Shown piece by piece: positions 31,218 through 40,553 of a stretch of 64,000 nucleotides of DNA (position 1 is the first letter of the stretch; the number at the start of each line of letters is the position of its first letter). The DNA is from Acidovorax sp. 69 (GTDB taxonomy: Bacteria > Pseudomonadota > Gammaproteobacteria > Burkholderiales > Burkholderiaceae_C): contig NZ_PGEP01000001.1 in the NCBI RefSeq assembly GCF_002797445.1, positions 401,001-465,000 on the forward strand, in the 5' to 3' direction. Position numbers and translations under genes: made by a program. The notes beneath the pieces are model-generated. The model had not been told where the DNA came from. It did not search any database and saw only the letters and a program-made list of their open reading frames with translations.

Positions 31218-31898
31218 ATGAAAAAAATCACGCATTCCTTCCTTGGGGTCGCAGGCGCCCTGGTGCTGGCAGCTGCGGGCGGCGCGCAGGCACAGACGGC
31301 AGGCAGTTGGCTGGTGCGCGCAGGCGCTACGCAAATCTCCCCGCAAGTCACCAGCGGAGACCTCTCCGCCCCAAGCTTCACCGGCACCAAGGTGGACGTA
31401 CGCGCAGACACGCAGTTGGCAGGCGGTATCACCTACATGCTGACCGACCATTGGGCGGTGGATGTGCCACTGGCGCTGCCTTTCAAGCACGACATTGTGG
31501 GTGCCGGTGCGATTGCGGGTGTGGGCAAGATCGGTGAGGTCAAGGTACTCCCCATGACCGTGTTTGCGCAGTACCGGTTTTTGGAGGCCAACGCCCGCGT
31601 ACGTCCTTATGTGGGCCTGGGTGTGACCTACGCCAGGTTCTTCAAGGAACGTGGCACCGCTGCGCTGTCGGGCCTGACGGGGGGCAACCCGTCGCGCCCC
31701 ACCACGCTGAGCGCCGAGTCTCGGTTTGGCCTGACCCCCCAGGTCGGGGTGAGTGTGGCCCTGAACGACCAGTGGTCCCTGGACGTTGCGTACTACAAAA
31801 CCTTTGTCAAGACGCGCAATACGCTGTCCACCGGTCAGACCATTGATGTGAAGCTCAATCCCAACGTGGTGGCCCTGGGCATCGTCTATCGGTTCTGA
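31218..31898 (+). CDS. ompW: OmpW family outer membrane protein
   Basis: This 226-residue protein has a signal peptide (cleavage after AQA near residue 26) and the alternating strands of an eight-stranded beta barrel ending in Arg-Phe. The OmpW signature is seen in GSWLVRAGATQISP, YMLTDHWAVDVPLALPFKHD and YVGLGVTYARFF. OmpW channels pass small hydrophobic compounds across the outer membrane. Its place directly after an esterase lipoprotein gene suggests uptake of hydrolysis products, which is inference. Confidence 0.93.
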   Translation: MKKITHSFLGVAGALVLAAAGGAQAQTAGSWLVRAGATQISPQVTSGDLSAPSFTGTKVDVRADTQLAGGITYMLTDHWAVDVPLALPFKHDIVGAGAIAGVGKIGEVKVLPMTVFAQYRFLEANARVRPYVGLGVTYARFFKERGTAALSGLTGGNPSRPTTLSAESRFGLTPQVGVSVALNDQWSLDVAYYKTFVKTRNTLSTGQTIDVKLNPNVVALGIVYRF

Positions 31899-31942
31899 GC
31901 TTAGCGCCCAAGGTACGCCCTGCGGGGCGTCTACTTGCAACG

Positions 31943-31973
31943 AAAAAGGCCGCCTGAAAAGGCGGCCTTTTTT
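31943..31973. terminator. bidirectional rho-independent terminator
   Basis: A 7-bp perfect stem (GGCCGCC at 31948-31954, GGCGGCC at 31961-31967) has five A before it and six T after it. It can therefore end ompW transcripts from the left and transcripts of the convergent SGNH gene from the right. Confidence 0.9.
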
Positions 31974-31991
31974 ATGCAAACCCGCTGGGGC

Positions 31992-32945
31992 TTACCAGCG
32001 CGCGCGCAGGCGGTCGTAGGCGTAAGTGCCAAACTGGCGCTGTGCCGACGGCGTGAGGTACACAGAGTCGGCAAACACAAACGAATCCTGGCTGGCGCCG
32101 GTCAGCAGTGTGGATGTGTTGCACAGGGCCGAGTTGACCTGGCCGGCACCGATGCCGATGCCATTGGTGGCATCCACCGACGTACAGACGGCCGCCGTGG
32201 CGTTGTTGAAGCCGTAGTTGGCTGGCACGCTGGTGTACAGGTTCACGTAGTAGGCCGAGTCCACATACAGCACGTTGGCACCCAGGTCCACGATGCCCAC
32301 GAGCAGGCCTTCGTTGAAGCGGCTGCTGGCGTCTGTCAGCAGGGCTTCGCGGCCAATGGTCTTGGCCCAGGGGGTCTTGCTCAAGTCATAGGTGCCGGTC
32401 ACCACCACATACTTGGCACCGGCAGTCACAAGGCGGCGCACCTGGGCGGCCATGTCTTCACCGGCTTTGCGTGCGGCCGCCACCATCGCTGCCTCGGTCT
32501 GGGTGCCTGCGTTCACGGCCGCCATGCCTGCGATCACATCGCTGAGGCCACCGCTCACGATCACCAGGTCAGTGTTCGCAAAACTGCCAGCGGCCAGGAA
32601 GGTATCGATCTGCTCGGTGATGGTGCGTGTGCCGGCGTTGCCTGCAGCGTCCGGCTTGGCATTGATGCGCGCGTTGCCTGCCGCATAGCTCTGGCCACCT
32701 GCTGAAACGGCCGTGAGGGGCTTGCCGTAGTTGGCTGCAACCTGAAGGGTCCAGTTGTTGACGCTGCCATCGTTGACTGTATAGCGTGAACCGTTTTGCC
32801 CCACATCGTTCATGGCGTCGCCGAACGCGATGAAGCGTTGGGGCGAGATGGCCGATTCGGTGGTGCTGGAACCGCAGGCCGCGAGCAACGCGGCCGACGC
32901 ACATGCGGCGACCAAGACGGTGCGGCGCATCCAATTTGCTGCCAT
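31992..32945 (-). CDS. SGNH-fold lipoprotein lacking the catalytic residues
   Basis: The 317-residue protein has a lipoprotein signal ending LLAACGS (Cys24) and aligns with GDSL esterases, but every catalytic block is altered. FGDAMNDVG has Ala44 (codon GCC) where the nucleophilic serine should be. VSGGLSDVI replaces the GxND block, and DSVYLTPSAQ has Tyr where the catalytic His is expected. It is full length without stops or frameshifts, so it looks like a maintained pseudoenzyme. An ATG five codons downstream is an alternative start. It converges on ompW. Confidence 0.8.
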   Translation of the reverse strand: MAANWMRRTVLVAACASAALLAACGSSTTESAISPQRFIAFGDAMNDVGQNGSRYTVNDGSVNNWTLQVAANYGKPLTAVSAGGQSYAAGNARINAKPDAAGNAGTRTITEQIDTFLAAGSFANTDLVIVSGGLSDVIAGMAAVNAGTQTEAAMVAAARKAGEDMAAQVRRLVTAGAKYVVVTGTYDLSKTPWAKTIGREALLTDASSRFNEGLLVGIVDLGANVLYVDSAYYVNLYTSVPANYGFNNATAAVCTSVDATNGIGIGAGQVNSALCNTSTLLTGASQDSFVFADSVYLTPSAQRQFGTYAYDRLRARW

Positions 32946-33114
32946 GTATTTCTCCAGAAAAGTGGGGGGTAGTTTAGCGGGGCAATGTCAAACCATGTAA
33001 AGCTGCCATCGAACCTGCTCTCAAGAGGCGCTTTGTTCTCCGCGTCCCCCTTTCCACGCGCAGCGCGAGAGAAGAGGGAGGGCCGCGATGAAGTCGATCA
33101 GTGGGAAGAGCTTG

Positions 33115-34131
33115 TCATGCGGCGGCAGCGCGTTGAAGTCGATCGCGCACGCCTTCCCAGTCGGCCGCAGCAGGGGGGGCCTCAATCCAGATCAGCTTGG
33201 CGCCCTCGTCGTCAAAGCTGCGCAGCACGGCAAAAAGCTGCTGGGCGGTTGCGGCGGCGTCATCGGGCATGCGCCGCAGGACCAGCCGGGAGGAGTGCAT
33301 GCGCAGCACCGAGCGGGCGTAGATGGCAATGTGCGCAGCATCGGCGCCCAGCAGGTCCAGGCTGGTTTGCAGGGCTTTGGCGTCCATCAGTCGGACTTTG
33401 GCCGCGGGGGCGTAGTGGGCCTCCAGCGTGCCGGATGCGCGGGGGGTGAGCGCGGGCATATCGTCTTTGGACAGCGGCGCAATGCCGCAGGCTGCTGCGA
33501 TCTGGGCCCGCGTGATGGCCCCGGGCCGCAGCAGTACGGGCACGCCGCGCGTGCAGTCCACGATGGTGGATTCGATACCCACACCGCAGGGGCCGCCGTC
33601 GAGCACCAGCAAGTCGGCGCCCAGCTCGTCCTGCACATGCCGGGCGGTGGTGGGGCTCACGCGGCCAAAGCGGTTGGCACTGGGGGCTGCCACGCCCCAC
33701 ACGGGCGGGCCGCCCTGGGCTGCGTCATCGCCCGGCGCAGCGCAAGCCTGTAGCAGGGCATGGGCGACCGGGTGCGCGGGGCAGCGCAGGCCCACGCTGT
33801 CCTGGCCCCCCGTGGCGGCCGTGGCGACGCCAGGCAGGCGCGGCAGGATCAGCGTGAGCGGGCCAGGCCAGAAGGCATCGACCAACTTTTGCGCAAAGCC
33901 TGGTACCGCACTGGCGAAATGTGCGATGCCCTCGGCGTTGGCCACATGCACGATGAGCGGGTGGTCGCTGGGGCGGCCCTTGGCGGTGAAGATCTGCGCC
34001 ACGGCAGCGTCGCTGCTCGCATCGGCTGCCAGGCCGTACACCGTTTCGGTGGGCAGGCCGAGCAATGCGCCGGCACGTACGGCGCGCGCGGCGGTGGCAA
34101 TGGCCTGGGGATCGTTACCGTCGAGGATCAT
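33115..34131 (-). CDS. tsaC: L-threonylcarbamoyladenylate synthase, Sua5-type
   Basis: The 338-residue enzyme makes threonylcarbamoyl-AMP for t6A tRNA modification. The YrdC domain is clear (GLPTETVYGLAADAS, KGRPSDHPLIVHV, PSANRFGRVSPT). The extra C-terminal part with the SGTLEAHYAP linker motif makes it the longer Sua5 form rather than the short TsaC of E. coli. It lies 16 bases after purK on the same strand, so it is part of a purE-purK-tsaC operon. Its partner tsaB is about 8 kb away. Confidence 0.93.
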   Translation of the reverse strand: MILDGNDPQAIATAARAVRAGALLGLPTETVYGLAADASSDAAVAQIFTAKGRPSDHPLIVHVANAEGIAHFASAVPGFAQKLVDAFWPGPLTLILPRLPGVATAATGGQDSVGLRCPAHPVAHALLQACAAPGDDAAQGGPPVWGVAAPSANRFGRVSPTTARHVQDELGADLLVLDGGPCGVGIESTIVDCTRGVPVLLRPGAITRAQIAAACGIAPLSKDDMPALTPRASGTLEAHYAPAAKVRLMDAKALQTSLDLLGADAAHIAIYARSVLRMHSSRLVLRRMPDDAAATAQQLFAVLRSFDDEGAKLIWIEAPPAAADWEGVRDRLQRAAAA

Positions 34132-34147
34132 GGTGAGGGTGCATGGC

Positions 34148-35323
34148 TCAGAAGGGCGCGATGCCCAGGAGCGCGGCGGCCTGCAGGGCCGTGGCGCGCG
34201 CCGCGTCGGGGGTGGCGGCGGTGATGTTCAGGTGCCCCATCTTGCGGCCGCGTTTGGCGTCGCGCTTGCCGTACAGGTGCAGGTGCGTGCCAGGCAAGGC
34301 CAGCACAGCGGCCCAGGGCGGGGTCTGCGCGGCGTCGCCGTGGGCAAACCACAAATCGCCCAGCAGGTTGAGCATGACGGCGGCGCTGTGCTGGCGCGGC
34401 TGCGTGAGCGGCAGGCCGGCCATGGTGCGCACCTGCAACTCGAACTGAGACACGTCGCAGGCGTTCTGGCTGTAGTGGCCGCTGTTGTGTGGGCGTGGGG
34501 CGATCTCGTTGACCACCAGGCTGTCGTCCTGCAACACAAAAAATTCGACGCAGAGCACGCCCACATACTGCAGGCCTTCTGCTACAGATTTTGCAGCGGC
34601 TACCGCTTGACTCACTAGCGCCTGCGGCAGATTTCCTTCGTAAACCTCGGTCACGGCCAGGATGCCGTCGCGGTGCAGGTTGCGCTGCACGGGCAGGTGC
34701 ACCATGGTGCCGTTCGCGCCACGTGCCAGGATGACCGAGCATTCCAGCGCCAGGGGCAGCATCTTTTCGAGCACGCAGGGCACTTTGCCCACCGATTCCC
34801 AGGCTGCCGCCAGCTCGGCAGCGGCTTTTACGCGCACCTGGCCTTTGCCGTCGTAGCCCATGCGGGCTGTTTTCAAGATCCCGGGCAGCAGGTCGGCGGA
34901 CACCGCCGCCAATTGCTCGGCTGTTTCGATCACCGCGTACGGGGCGCAGGGCACGCTGCAACGCACGAAGTGGGCCTTTTCCCGTGCGCGGTCTTGCGCC
35001 ACCGACACCGCGCTCGCAGCGGGCGACACGGGCCGCAAAGCGGCCAGCGTGGCCAGCGCTGCAGCGGGCACGTTTTCGAATTCCGTGGTCACGGCGTCCG
35101 ACAGACGGGCCAGCTCGGCCAGCCCTTGCGGGTCTTCGTAGCCCGTCTGGATGTGGTGATGGCTCACCAGCCCGGCGGGGCTGGTGGGGTCGGCATCCAG
35201 CACGGCGGTGAAGTAGCCCATGGCCTGGGCCTGGTGCACGAACATGCGGCCGAGCTGGCCGCCGCCCAGTACGCCCAGAGTAGCCCCCGGCAGCAGCGGG
35301 GTGAGGGAGTCGTTGTGGCTCAT
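34148..35323 (-). CDS. purK: N5-carboxyaminoimidazole ribonucleotide synthase
   Basis: This 391-residue ATP-grasp enzyme carboxylates AIR with bicarbonate in purine synthesis. The N-terminal [37 protein letters not shown] and [16 protein letters not shown] are all family motifs. Its start overlaps the purE stop as ATGA. Residues about 231-249 are encoded by a recognisable copy of the dispersed repeat ([19 protein letters not shown]), which here forms a helix of normal length instead of an obvious insertion. Confidence 0.95.
   Translation of the reverse strand: MSHNDSLTPLLPGATLGVLGGGQLGRMFVHQAQAMGYFTAVLDADPTSPAGLVSHHHIQTGYEDPQGLAELARLSDAVTTEFENVPAAALATLAALRPVSPAASAVSVAQDRAREKAHFVRCSVPCAPYAVIETAEQLAAVSADLLPGILKTARMGYDGKGQVRVKAAAELAAAWESVGKVPCVLEKMLPLALECSVILARGANGTMVHLPVQRNLHRDGILAVTEVYEGNLPQALVSQAVAAAKSVAEGLQYVGVLCVEFFVLQDDSLVVNEIAPRPHNSGHYSQNACDVSQFELQVRTMAGLPLTQPRQHSAAVMLNLLGDLWFAHGDAAQTPPWAAVLALPGTHLHLYGKRDAKRGRKMGHLNITAATPDAARATALQAAALLGIAPF
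34578..34633. repeat. dispersed repeat, intragenic copy in purK
   Basis: The plus strand reads TCTGCTACAGATTTTGCAGC, then GGCTACCGCTTGACTCACTA and GCGCCTGCGGCAGATTT. This follows the repeat closely, with both AGCGC-type arms kept. purK is read from the other strand and remains open. Confidence 0.7.
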
Positions 35324-35814
35324 GCGGCAGGCGGCAGGGTCATGTTGCGGGCCACTTCCGTCTGCTCGGCGCGGAAGGCTTCCAGGCGCTGGCGCAGTTC
35401 GGGGCTTTCATTGGCCAGCAGGGCCACGGCAAACAGCGCCGCATTGGCAGCACCGGCCGTGCCAATGGCAAACGTGGCCACGGGGATGCCCTTGGGCATC
35501 TGCACGATGGAGTGCAGCGAGTCCACCCCTTGCAGGTGGCGGCTGGCCACAGGCACGCCCAGCACGGGCACGGGGGTTTTGGCGGCGATCATGCCGGGCA
35601 GGTGGGCGGCCCCCCCTGCGCCAGCGATGATGGCCTTGAGGCCCCGGCCGGCAGCGCTTTCCGCATAGGCGAACATGTCATCGGGCATGCGGTGGGCCGA
35701 GACCACGCGGGCCTCGTGGGCGATGCCGAACTGTTCAAGAATCTGCACTGCATGCTGCATGGTGTCCCAGTCGCTGCTGGAACCCATGACCACGCCGATC
35801 TGGATGGGTTTCAT
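35320..35814 (-). CDS. purE: N5-carboxyaminoimidazole ribonucleotide mutase
   Basis: The 164-residue class I PurE converts N5-CAIR to [18 protein letters not shown] near the N-terminus, [26 protein letters not shown] and [13 protein letters not shown] are diagnostic. The ATG giving MKPIQIG is preferred to a longer in-frame version whose extension is Pro/Arg-rich. It is followed by purK with a 4-base overlap. Confidence 0.97.
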   Translation of the reverse strand: MKPIQIGVVMGSSSDWDTMQHAVQILEQFGIAHEARVVSAHRMPDDMFAYAESAAGRGLKAIIAGAGGAAHLPGMIAAKTPVPVLGVPVASRHLQGVDSLHSIVQMPKGIPVATFAIGTAGAANAALFAVALLANESPELRQRLEAFRAEQTEVARNMTLPPAA

Positions 35815-35965
35815 GGTGTTGGGGTGTGCGGCGGCGGGCCGCGCCCGCTGCACCGCTGTGGGTGGAACCCGAGATTTTACTTTTTGCGGTGGGCGGGGCG
35901 CAGCTTGCGGGCAAATGACCGGTTTCACACCCCGTGGGGGCGCAGTGGGCTCCCCCAGGGCGGGA

Positions 35966-36328
35966 TCAGTGTGGCAACGCCCGCATCCGGGGTGGGGGCG
36001 GTGACGCCTGCAGGCCCGGCGTGAGGGAGCGGATCGGGATGCGTGCATCCTGTGGAATCTCGCCCGACAGCTGCAGCGCCAGATAACGTGTGCAGCACAC
36101 GCGCAAAAAAGAGGTGAAGTTGTCCACCGCGCGGGCTTCGGCCGTCAGCTCGTCGTAGAGCCGGGTGCATAGCTGGGGCACGGTGTAGCCGTCGCGCGTG
36201 GCGATCTCATCGAGCACCTGCCAGAACATGTTTTCCAGCCGGATGCTGGTCGCCACGCCATGCAGCCGCACGGAGCGGGCACGGTGGGCGTAGAGCTGCG
36301 GGTCGGCACTGATGAAGACTTGGCACAT
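35966..36328 (-). CDS. ribbon-helix-helix domain protein
   Basis: The 120-residue protein begins [10 protein letters not shown] and has [20 protein letters not shown], continuing LDEIATRDG, a ribbon-helix-helix motif of the RHH_4 type in which the SVRL strand contacts DNA. Its C-terminal 20 residues are Pro-rich and probably disordered. GGAG lies ten bases before the chosen ATG. It probably acts as a small repressor or DNA-binding accessory; the target is unknown. It lies upstream of purE on the same strand with 150 bases between. Confidence 0.8.
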   Translation of the reverse strand: MCQVFISADPQLYAHRARSVRLHGVATSIRLENMFWQVLDEIATRDGYTVPQLCTRLYDELTAEARAVDNFTSFLRVCCTRYLALQLSGEIPQDARIPIRSLTPGLQASPPPPRMRALPH

Positions 36329-36393
36329 GGCGGGGTTCTCCTGGCGGCGCGCCATGGTGCGGCGTGCCGGGGGGCTCGTCAAGTCGGGGTGGT

Positions 36394-36456
36394 ATGAATT
36401 TGATAGCTATCGGCGCTTGATTTACAGGCGCTTGAGGCCGATTTGGCTAAAAATAG
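36394..36456. repeat. dispersed repeat, intergenic copy
   Basis: This copy reads ATGAATTTGATAGCTATCGG, CGCTTGATTTACAGGCGCTT and then GAGGCCGATTTGGCTAAAAA. It is the most complete intergenic copy, with the GATAGC core, both arms and the GGCC...TTTGGCTAAAA tail. It lies between the ribbon-helix-helix and DJ-1/PfpI genes. Confidence 0.85.
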
Positions 36457-36582
36457 CCCGGGGTGCGACGGCTTGCGCCATGGACGCACGGCCGGGTCAG
36501 CGGACGCCGTGGAACGGGCTTTCGCCCGGCCACCGGCGCCGTCCTGCATGGGGGACGATGCTGATGCCGGCTCAGGGGCCCT

Positions 36583-37164
36583 TCAATGGGAGATGCGGGT
36601 GCCCAGCAACGCCAGGAATTGCGCGATCCAGGCCGGATGGGCGGGCCAGGCGGGGGCGCTGACCAGGTTGCCCTCGGTGTGGGCCTGGTCCACGGGGATG
36701 TCGGCGTAGGTGCCGCCGGCCAGCTCCACCTCGGCGCGGCAGGCCGGGTAAGCCGAGCAGGTGCGGCCCTTGAGCACGCCCGCCCCGGCCAACAACTGTG
36801 CACCGTGGCAAACGGCGGCGACGGGTTTGTGGGTGTCAAAGAAGTGGCGCACGGCCACGAGCACGCTGTCATAGCCGCGCAGGTATTCCGGGCCACGGCC
36901 GCCGGGGATGAGCAGGGCGTCGTAGTCGCCCACCGTCACGTCGGCGAAGGTGGCGTTGAGCGTGAAGTTGTGGCCGGGCTTTTCGCTGTAGGTCTGGGCA
37001 CCCTCGAAGTCGTGGATGGCCGTCTTGATCTGTTCGCCCGCCTTCTTGTCGGGGCAGACGGCATGCACGGTATGGCCCACCGCCATCAGGGCCTGGAAGG
37101 GGACCATGGTTTCGTAGTCCTCGCAGTAATCGCCGCAAATCATCAGAATTTTCTTGCCTGCCAT
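36583..37164 (-). CDS. DJ-1/PfpI family protein
   Basis: The 193-residue protein has the DJ-1/PfpI fold with the nucleophilic elbow [10 protein letters not shown] (Cys119, His120) and an upstream glutamate region in [22 protein letters not shown] is the conserved glycine turn. Such proteins act as proteases, glyoxalase-like deglycases or isonitrile hydratases, and sequence alone does not decide between these. It is transcribed alone to the left, divergent from cnoX. Confidence 0.9.
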   Translation of the reverse strand: MAGKKILMICGDYCEDYETMVPFQALMAVGHTVHAVCPDKKAGEQIKTAIHDFEGAQTYSEKPGHNFTLNATFADVTVGDYDALLIPGGRGPEYLRGYDSVLVAVRHFFDTHKPVAAVCHGAQLLAGAGVLKGRTCSAYPACRAEVELAGGTYADIPVDQAHTEGNLVSAPAWPAHPAWIAQFLALLGTRISH

Positions 37165-37445
37165 GGATGTCTCCTTGTGGTGTTGTTGTCGGGGTCAATA
37201 CCGGTGCGCTCCAGCCTGTGGCATTGTGGGCGGCGTCATCGCGGCCTGGGTATTAACGGGCTACTACAAGGTGGGGGCCCGTGCCCGTAGGCCCCGCATT
37301 CCGCAGGGCTGTGGATATGCTGGAGAATCCCCATGGAACGCGGCCGGGCGCTGGCGATGCCAGGAAAATCGTGCATCCGCGCGCCCCGCTTTTCTTTCTG
37401 CGCGCACCGGTTGGCGTGCGCTGCGCCACATCATCAGGACAGAAC

Positions 37446-38354
37446 ATGATCGACGTCACCGTAGAAAATTTTGAGGCCGAGGTGGTTGCCGCCTCGATGA
37501 ACGTCCCCGTGCTGGTGGACTTCTGGGCTCCCTGGTGCGGCCCTTGCAAGTCGCTGGGTCCAGTGCTGGAAAAGCTGGAGACCGACTACGCGGGCCGCTT
37601 CAAGCTGGTCAAGATCGACTCCGACCAGGAGCAGCAACTCGCTGGCATGTTCGGCATCCGCAGCATTCCCACCTGCGTGCTGCTCATGAACGGCCAACCC
37701 GTGGATGGTTTCATGGGCGCGCTGCCTGAAGGCCAGGTGCGCGACTTCCTCGACAAACATGTGCCCACTGCCGAAGCGATGGTGGCCGAAGCCGAGGAAG
37801 AAGAGGCGCAAGAGGCCCTGGCCGATGGCGACACCGGCACGGCCCTCGAAAAGCTGCAGCACGCTGTGGTGACGGACCCATCCAACGACGACGCGCGTTT
37901 CGACTACGTCAAGCTCCTGCTGCAACTGCGCCGCGAAGACGATGCCAAGGTCGCTTTTGCGCCGGTCATCGCCAAGGCCGCCGCTTCACGCAAACTGGGA
38001 GCGCTGAAGGTCTGGATGGATGCTCTTGATTTTGTAGCTTTGAACGCTTATGGAGAGGCCGCGGGAGCTGATTTTGATTCAAAAATCAGCGCCAACAAAC
38101 GCGATTTTGACACCCGCTACGCCCGCGCCCGCTGGCTGATGGCCCAGCAGCGCTGGACCGACGCCATGGACGAGTTGCTCGAAATTCTCATGCGCGACAA
38201 GGCTTGGGGTGAAGAGATCGCCCGCAAGACCTATGTGGCCATCCTCGAAGTCATCGAGGCGCCCAAGCCCAAGGTGGCCGAGGGGCAGATCCCGCCCGAA
38301 GACCCGGTCGTGGCCACGTACCGCCGCCGCTTGTCGAGCGTGGTGCTGAGCTGA
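37446..38354 (+). CDS. cnoX: thioredoxin-domain co-chaperone CnoX (YbbN)
   Basis: The 302-residue protein has an N-terminal thioredoxin domain with WAPWCGPCKS (Cys31, Cys34) and a cis-proline in SIPTC, then an acidic helix and TPR-like repeats. This is the CnoX/YbbN architecture, which holds unfolded proteins under oxidative stress and passes them to GroEL. Unlike the E. coli protein, the CxxC active site is complete. Residues about 192-214 (DALDFVALNAYGEAAGADFD) come from a dispersed repeat copy inserted in the TPR region. Confidence 0.92.
   Translation: MIDVTVENFEAEVVAASMNVPVLVDFWAPWCGPCKSLGPVLEKLETDYAGRFKLVKIDSDQEQQLAGMFGIRSIPTCVLLMNGQPVDGFMGALPEGQVRDFLDKHVPTAEAMVAEAEEEEAQEALADGDTGTALEKLQHAVVTDPSNDDARFDYVKLLLQLRREDDAKVAFAPVIAKAAASRKLGALKVWMDALDFVALNAYGEAAGADFDSKISANKRDFDTRYARARWLMAQQRWTDAMDELLEILMRDKAWGEEIARKTYVAILEVIEAPKPKVAEGQIPPEDPVVATYRRRLSSVVLS
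38019..38087. repeat. dispersed repeat, intragenic copy in cnoX
   Basis: The plus strand reads GATGCTCTTGATTTTGTAGC, then TTTGAACGCTTATGGAGAGG and GATTTTGATTCAAAAATC at the end. The TGCT...GATTTTGTAGCT half is well kept and the second arm has decayed. The frame reads through as GTA GCT, avoiding a stop. Confidence 0.65.
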
Positions 38355-38369
38355 GAAGGGCGTGAAAGG

Positions 38370-39211
38370 GTGAAACGGCCCGATGCCGTCACCCCGCCGG
38401 CGCGGGAGATTCATCGTCGTACCCTGGGTGGCCGTGTGCTGGTCGCGGCGCTGTGTGTCGGTGGCCTGGTCACTGGCTGTGTCACCAGGCCACCCGATCC
38501 CGACGCCGTCGTCTCTGGCGTGGCGCTGGCCCGTGAAAGGGTGGTGCTGCCGCCCGAGGCCGTTTTTGAAGCCACGCTGCTGGACGTGACCAACCCGGAT
38601 ATCCCCCTGTGGTGTTGGGCCACCAGCGCCGTTCGCCCGCAGGGCAAGCGCCTTATGCGATCTGGATTCCGTACCCGTCAGCGCGGTTTGTGCCCAAAGG
38701 GCGCTATGAGGTGCGAGCCACCGTGACGTTGGAGGGGCGGTTGCTTCTTGCGACGGATCAGCGCCATCCCGTGCCGCAGGACGCTGCTTTTCGCCGCGTC
38801 GATGTTCAGCTACAGCGCCTGCAGCCGCAGTCCGCGACGGTGGAGGCGGGGGTGCCCCTGGCGCTGACGTACTGGAAGCTCACCGAGATGGAGGGGGAGG
38901 CCCTGCCCCGTCCCGCCGAAGGCGCTGCGGGCGCACATCTGGTGCTTCAGGCCGATGAGCCACGCGCGACGGGTTCGGGTGGTTGCAATCGATTTCTTGC
39001 GGATTACGGTGTGCAAGGCGCTCGGCTGCGATTTGACCGGCTGGTTTCCAACATCACCTTGTGCCTGAAAACCAGCGCCGTGGAAACGCGTTTCTTCGAG
39101 GCGTTGTTGCTGGTGCAAAGCTTTCAGCAGCAAGGAACGCAGTTGATTCTGCGTGGTAGCGACGGGCGCACCCTGCTGCGGTTCGAGTCTGCGCAGACGC
39201 CTTTGAACTGA
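38370..39211 (+). pseudogene. YbaY-like plus META-domain lipoprotein gene, frameshifted
   Basis: Two overlapping frames together make one lipoprotein. The first begins with GTG, has a signal with lipobox LVTGC and enters a YbaY-type domain at VSGVALARERVVLPPEAVFE. Continuation of that domain (VVLGHQRRSPAGQAPYAIWI, then RYEVRATVTLEGRLLLATD) is found only in the next frame, which goes on to a META/HslJ domain with SGGCNRFLADYGV. The switch falls at the run of five C at 38603-38607, and one extra C would restore a single product of about 280 residues. This may be a real mutation, a phase-variable tract or a sequencing error. Confidence 0.8.
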
Positions 39212-39342
39212 TCGTGCCAAGCCCAGGATTTGGTGGCTGCGTGGGGCGCCATGTCTGTGCCTCGTGCGCCTGCGGGCACGGGTACCGAGGCACCAGGACC
39301 ACGACGCCAGCGCGCGCCGGCGGTGGGTGACCGCCGGGTGAC

Positions 39343-40266
39343 TTAGCTTGCGGTCAGTCGCTCCAGCGCCTCGCGGTACTTGGCGGCGGTTTTCTCAATC
39401 ACGGCCTGGGGCAGGCGGGGCGAGGGGGCCGTTTTGTCCCAGGGCTTGCCGTTGACCTGGGCCTGTTCCAGCCAGTCCCGCACGAACTGCTTGTCGTAGC
39501 TCGGGGGGTTCTGTCCTGCAGCCAGAGCAGCCTCGTAGCCTTCCACGGGCCAGTAGCGCGAGCTGTCTGGCGTCAGTACCTCGTCCATCAGCACCAGCGT
39601 GCCATCGGGGGCCAGGCCAAACTCGAATTTCGTGTCGGCAATGATCAGGCCCTTGGGTAAAGCGATCTCGGCAGCCGCCCTGTAGATGGCGATGCTCAGA
39701 TCACGGATGCGGGTGGCCAGGGGCAGGCCGATCATTTCCACCGTGCGCTCGAAGGTGATGTTCTCGTCATGTTCGCCCATCGCGGCCTTGGCGGCGGGCG
39801 TGTAGATCGGTTCGGGCAGCTTGGCGGCGTTGGTCAGGCCTTCGGGCAGCGGTACGCCGCAGACCGAGCGCGACTCCTGGTATTCCTTCCAGCCACTGCC
39901 GGCCAGGTAGCCGCGCACCACGGCCTCGACCGGAATGGGTTGGAGGCGCTGCACCAGCATCGAACGGCCACGGATCTGGGGGGCTTCCTGGGGGCTCACC
40001 ACGCTTTCGGGGGCATCGCCCGTCAGGTGGTTGGGGCAGATGTGGCCGAGTTTGTCGAACCAGAACAGCGCCATCTGCGTGAGCAGTTCGCCCTTGCCGG
40101 GAATGGGTTCACCCATGATCACGTCGAACGCCGAGAGGCGGTCGCTGGCCACCATCAGGATGCGGTCGTCGCCCACGGCGTAGTTGTCGCGCACCTTGCC
40201 GCGTGCCAGCAGGGGCAGCGAAGTCAGGGCCGAAGTGTGCAGGGCGTTGGAGCTGGGCTGGGTCAT
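39343..40266 (-). CDS. purC: phosphoribosylaminoimidazole-succinocarboxamide synthase
   Basis: The 307-residue enzyme joins aspartate to CAIR in purine synthesis. [31 protein letters not shown], in overlapping pieces, is the ATP-site signature, and [23 protein letters not shown] and PDSSRYWP are the second conserved part. It is of the longer eukaryote-like SAICAR synthase length, usual for Burkholderiales. It lies 3.5 kb upstream of purE on the same strand, separated by genes of other functions. An 8-bp hairpin without a T-run lies just beyond its stop at 39317-39337. Confidence 0.96.
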   Translation of the reverse strand: MTQPSSNALHTSALTSLPLLARGKVRDNYAVGDDRILMVASDRLSAFDVIMGEPIPGKGELLTQMALFWFDKLGHICPNHLTGDAPESVVSPQEAPQIRGRSMLVQRLQPIPVEAVVRGYLAGSGWKEYQESRSVCGVPLPEGLTNAAKLPEPIYTPAAKAAMGEHDENITFERTVEMIGLPLATRIRDLSIAIYRAAAEIALPKGLIIADTKFEFGLAPDGTLVLMDEVLTPDSSRYWPVEGYEAALAAGQNPPSYDKQFVRDWLEQAQVNGKPWDKTAPSPRLPQAVIEKTAAKYREALERLTAS

Positions 40267-40553
40267 GGTGTCGGTGTGGGCGGTGGGTGTCCGCTGCGGT
40301 CAGTCCGAGGAAGGAGGGTTGGGGCGCTGGCGGGTTGGGGCCCCGCGCAACCGGTAGATTTTACGCGCCGGCCCGGTGCCTGCCTGCATGGCCGGGCGCG
40401 CAGGCGTGGAATAACCAGGGCGGTGGTCGGGCTGCAGGAGCCGCGAGGGCACCCCGGGGTTTGCCGGTCATCCGGGTGACGGCAGCGCGCTCTGCGCCCT
40501 TGCGGCACACTGTGCGGCCCTGATTCTTCCCAGGCCGCTTGCGGCCACCTCCT

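Noticed and set aside
37204..37300. Short frame with AAWVLTGYYKV resembling a membrane helix between the DJ-1 and cnoX genes
   Set aside because: It is too short, has no start signal and no convincing homology.
39317..39337. 8-bp hairpin after purC as a terminator
   Set aside because: It is perfect but has no T-run on either strand, so I mention it only in the purC entry.
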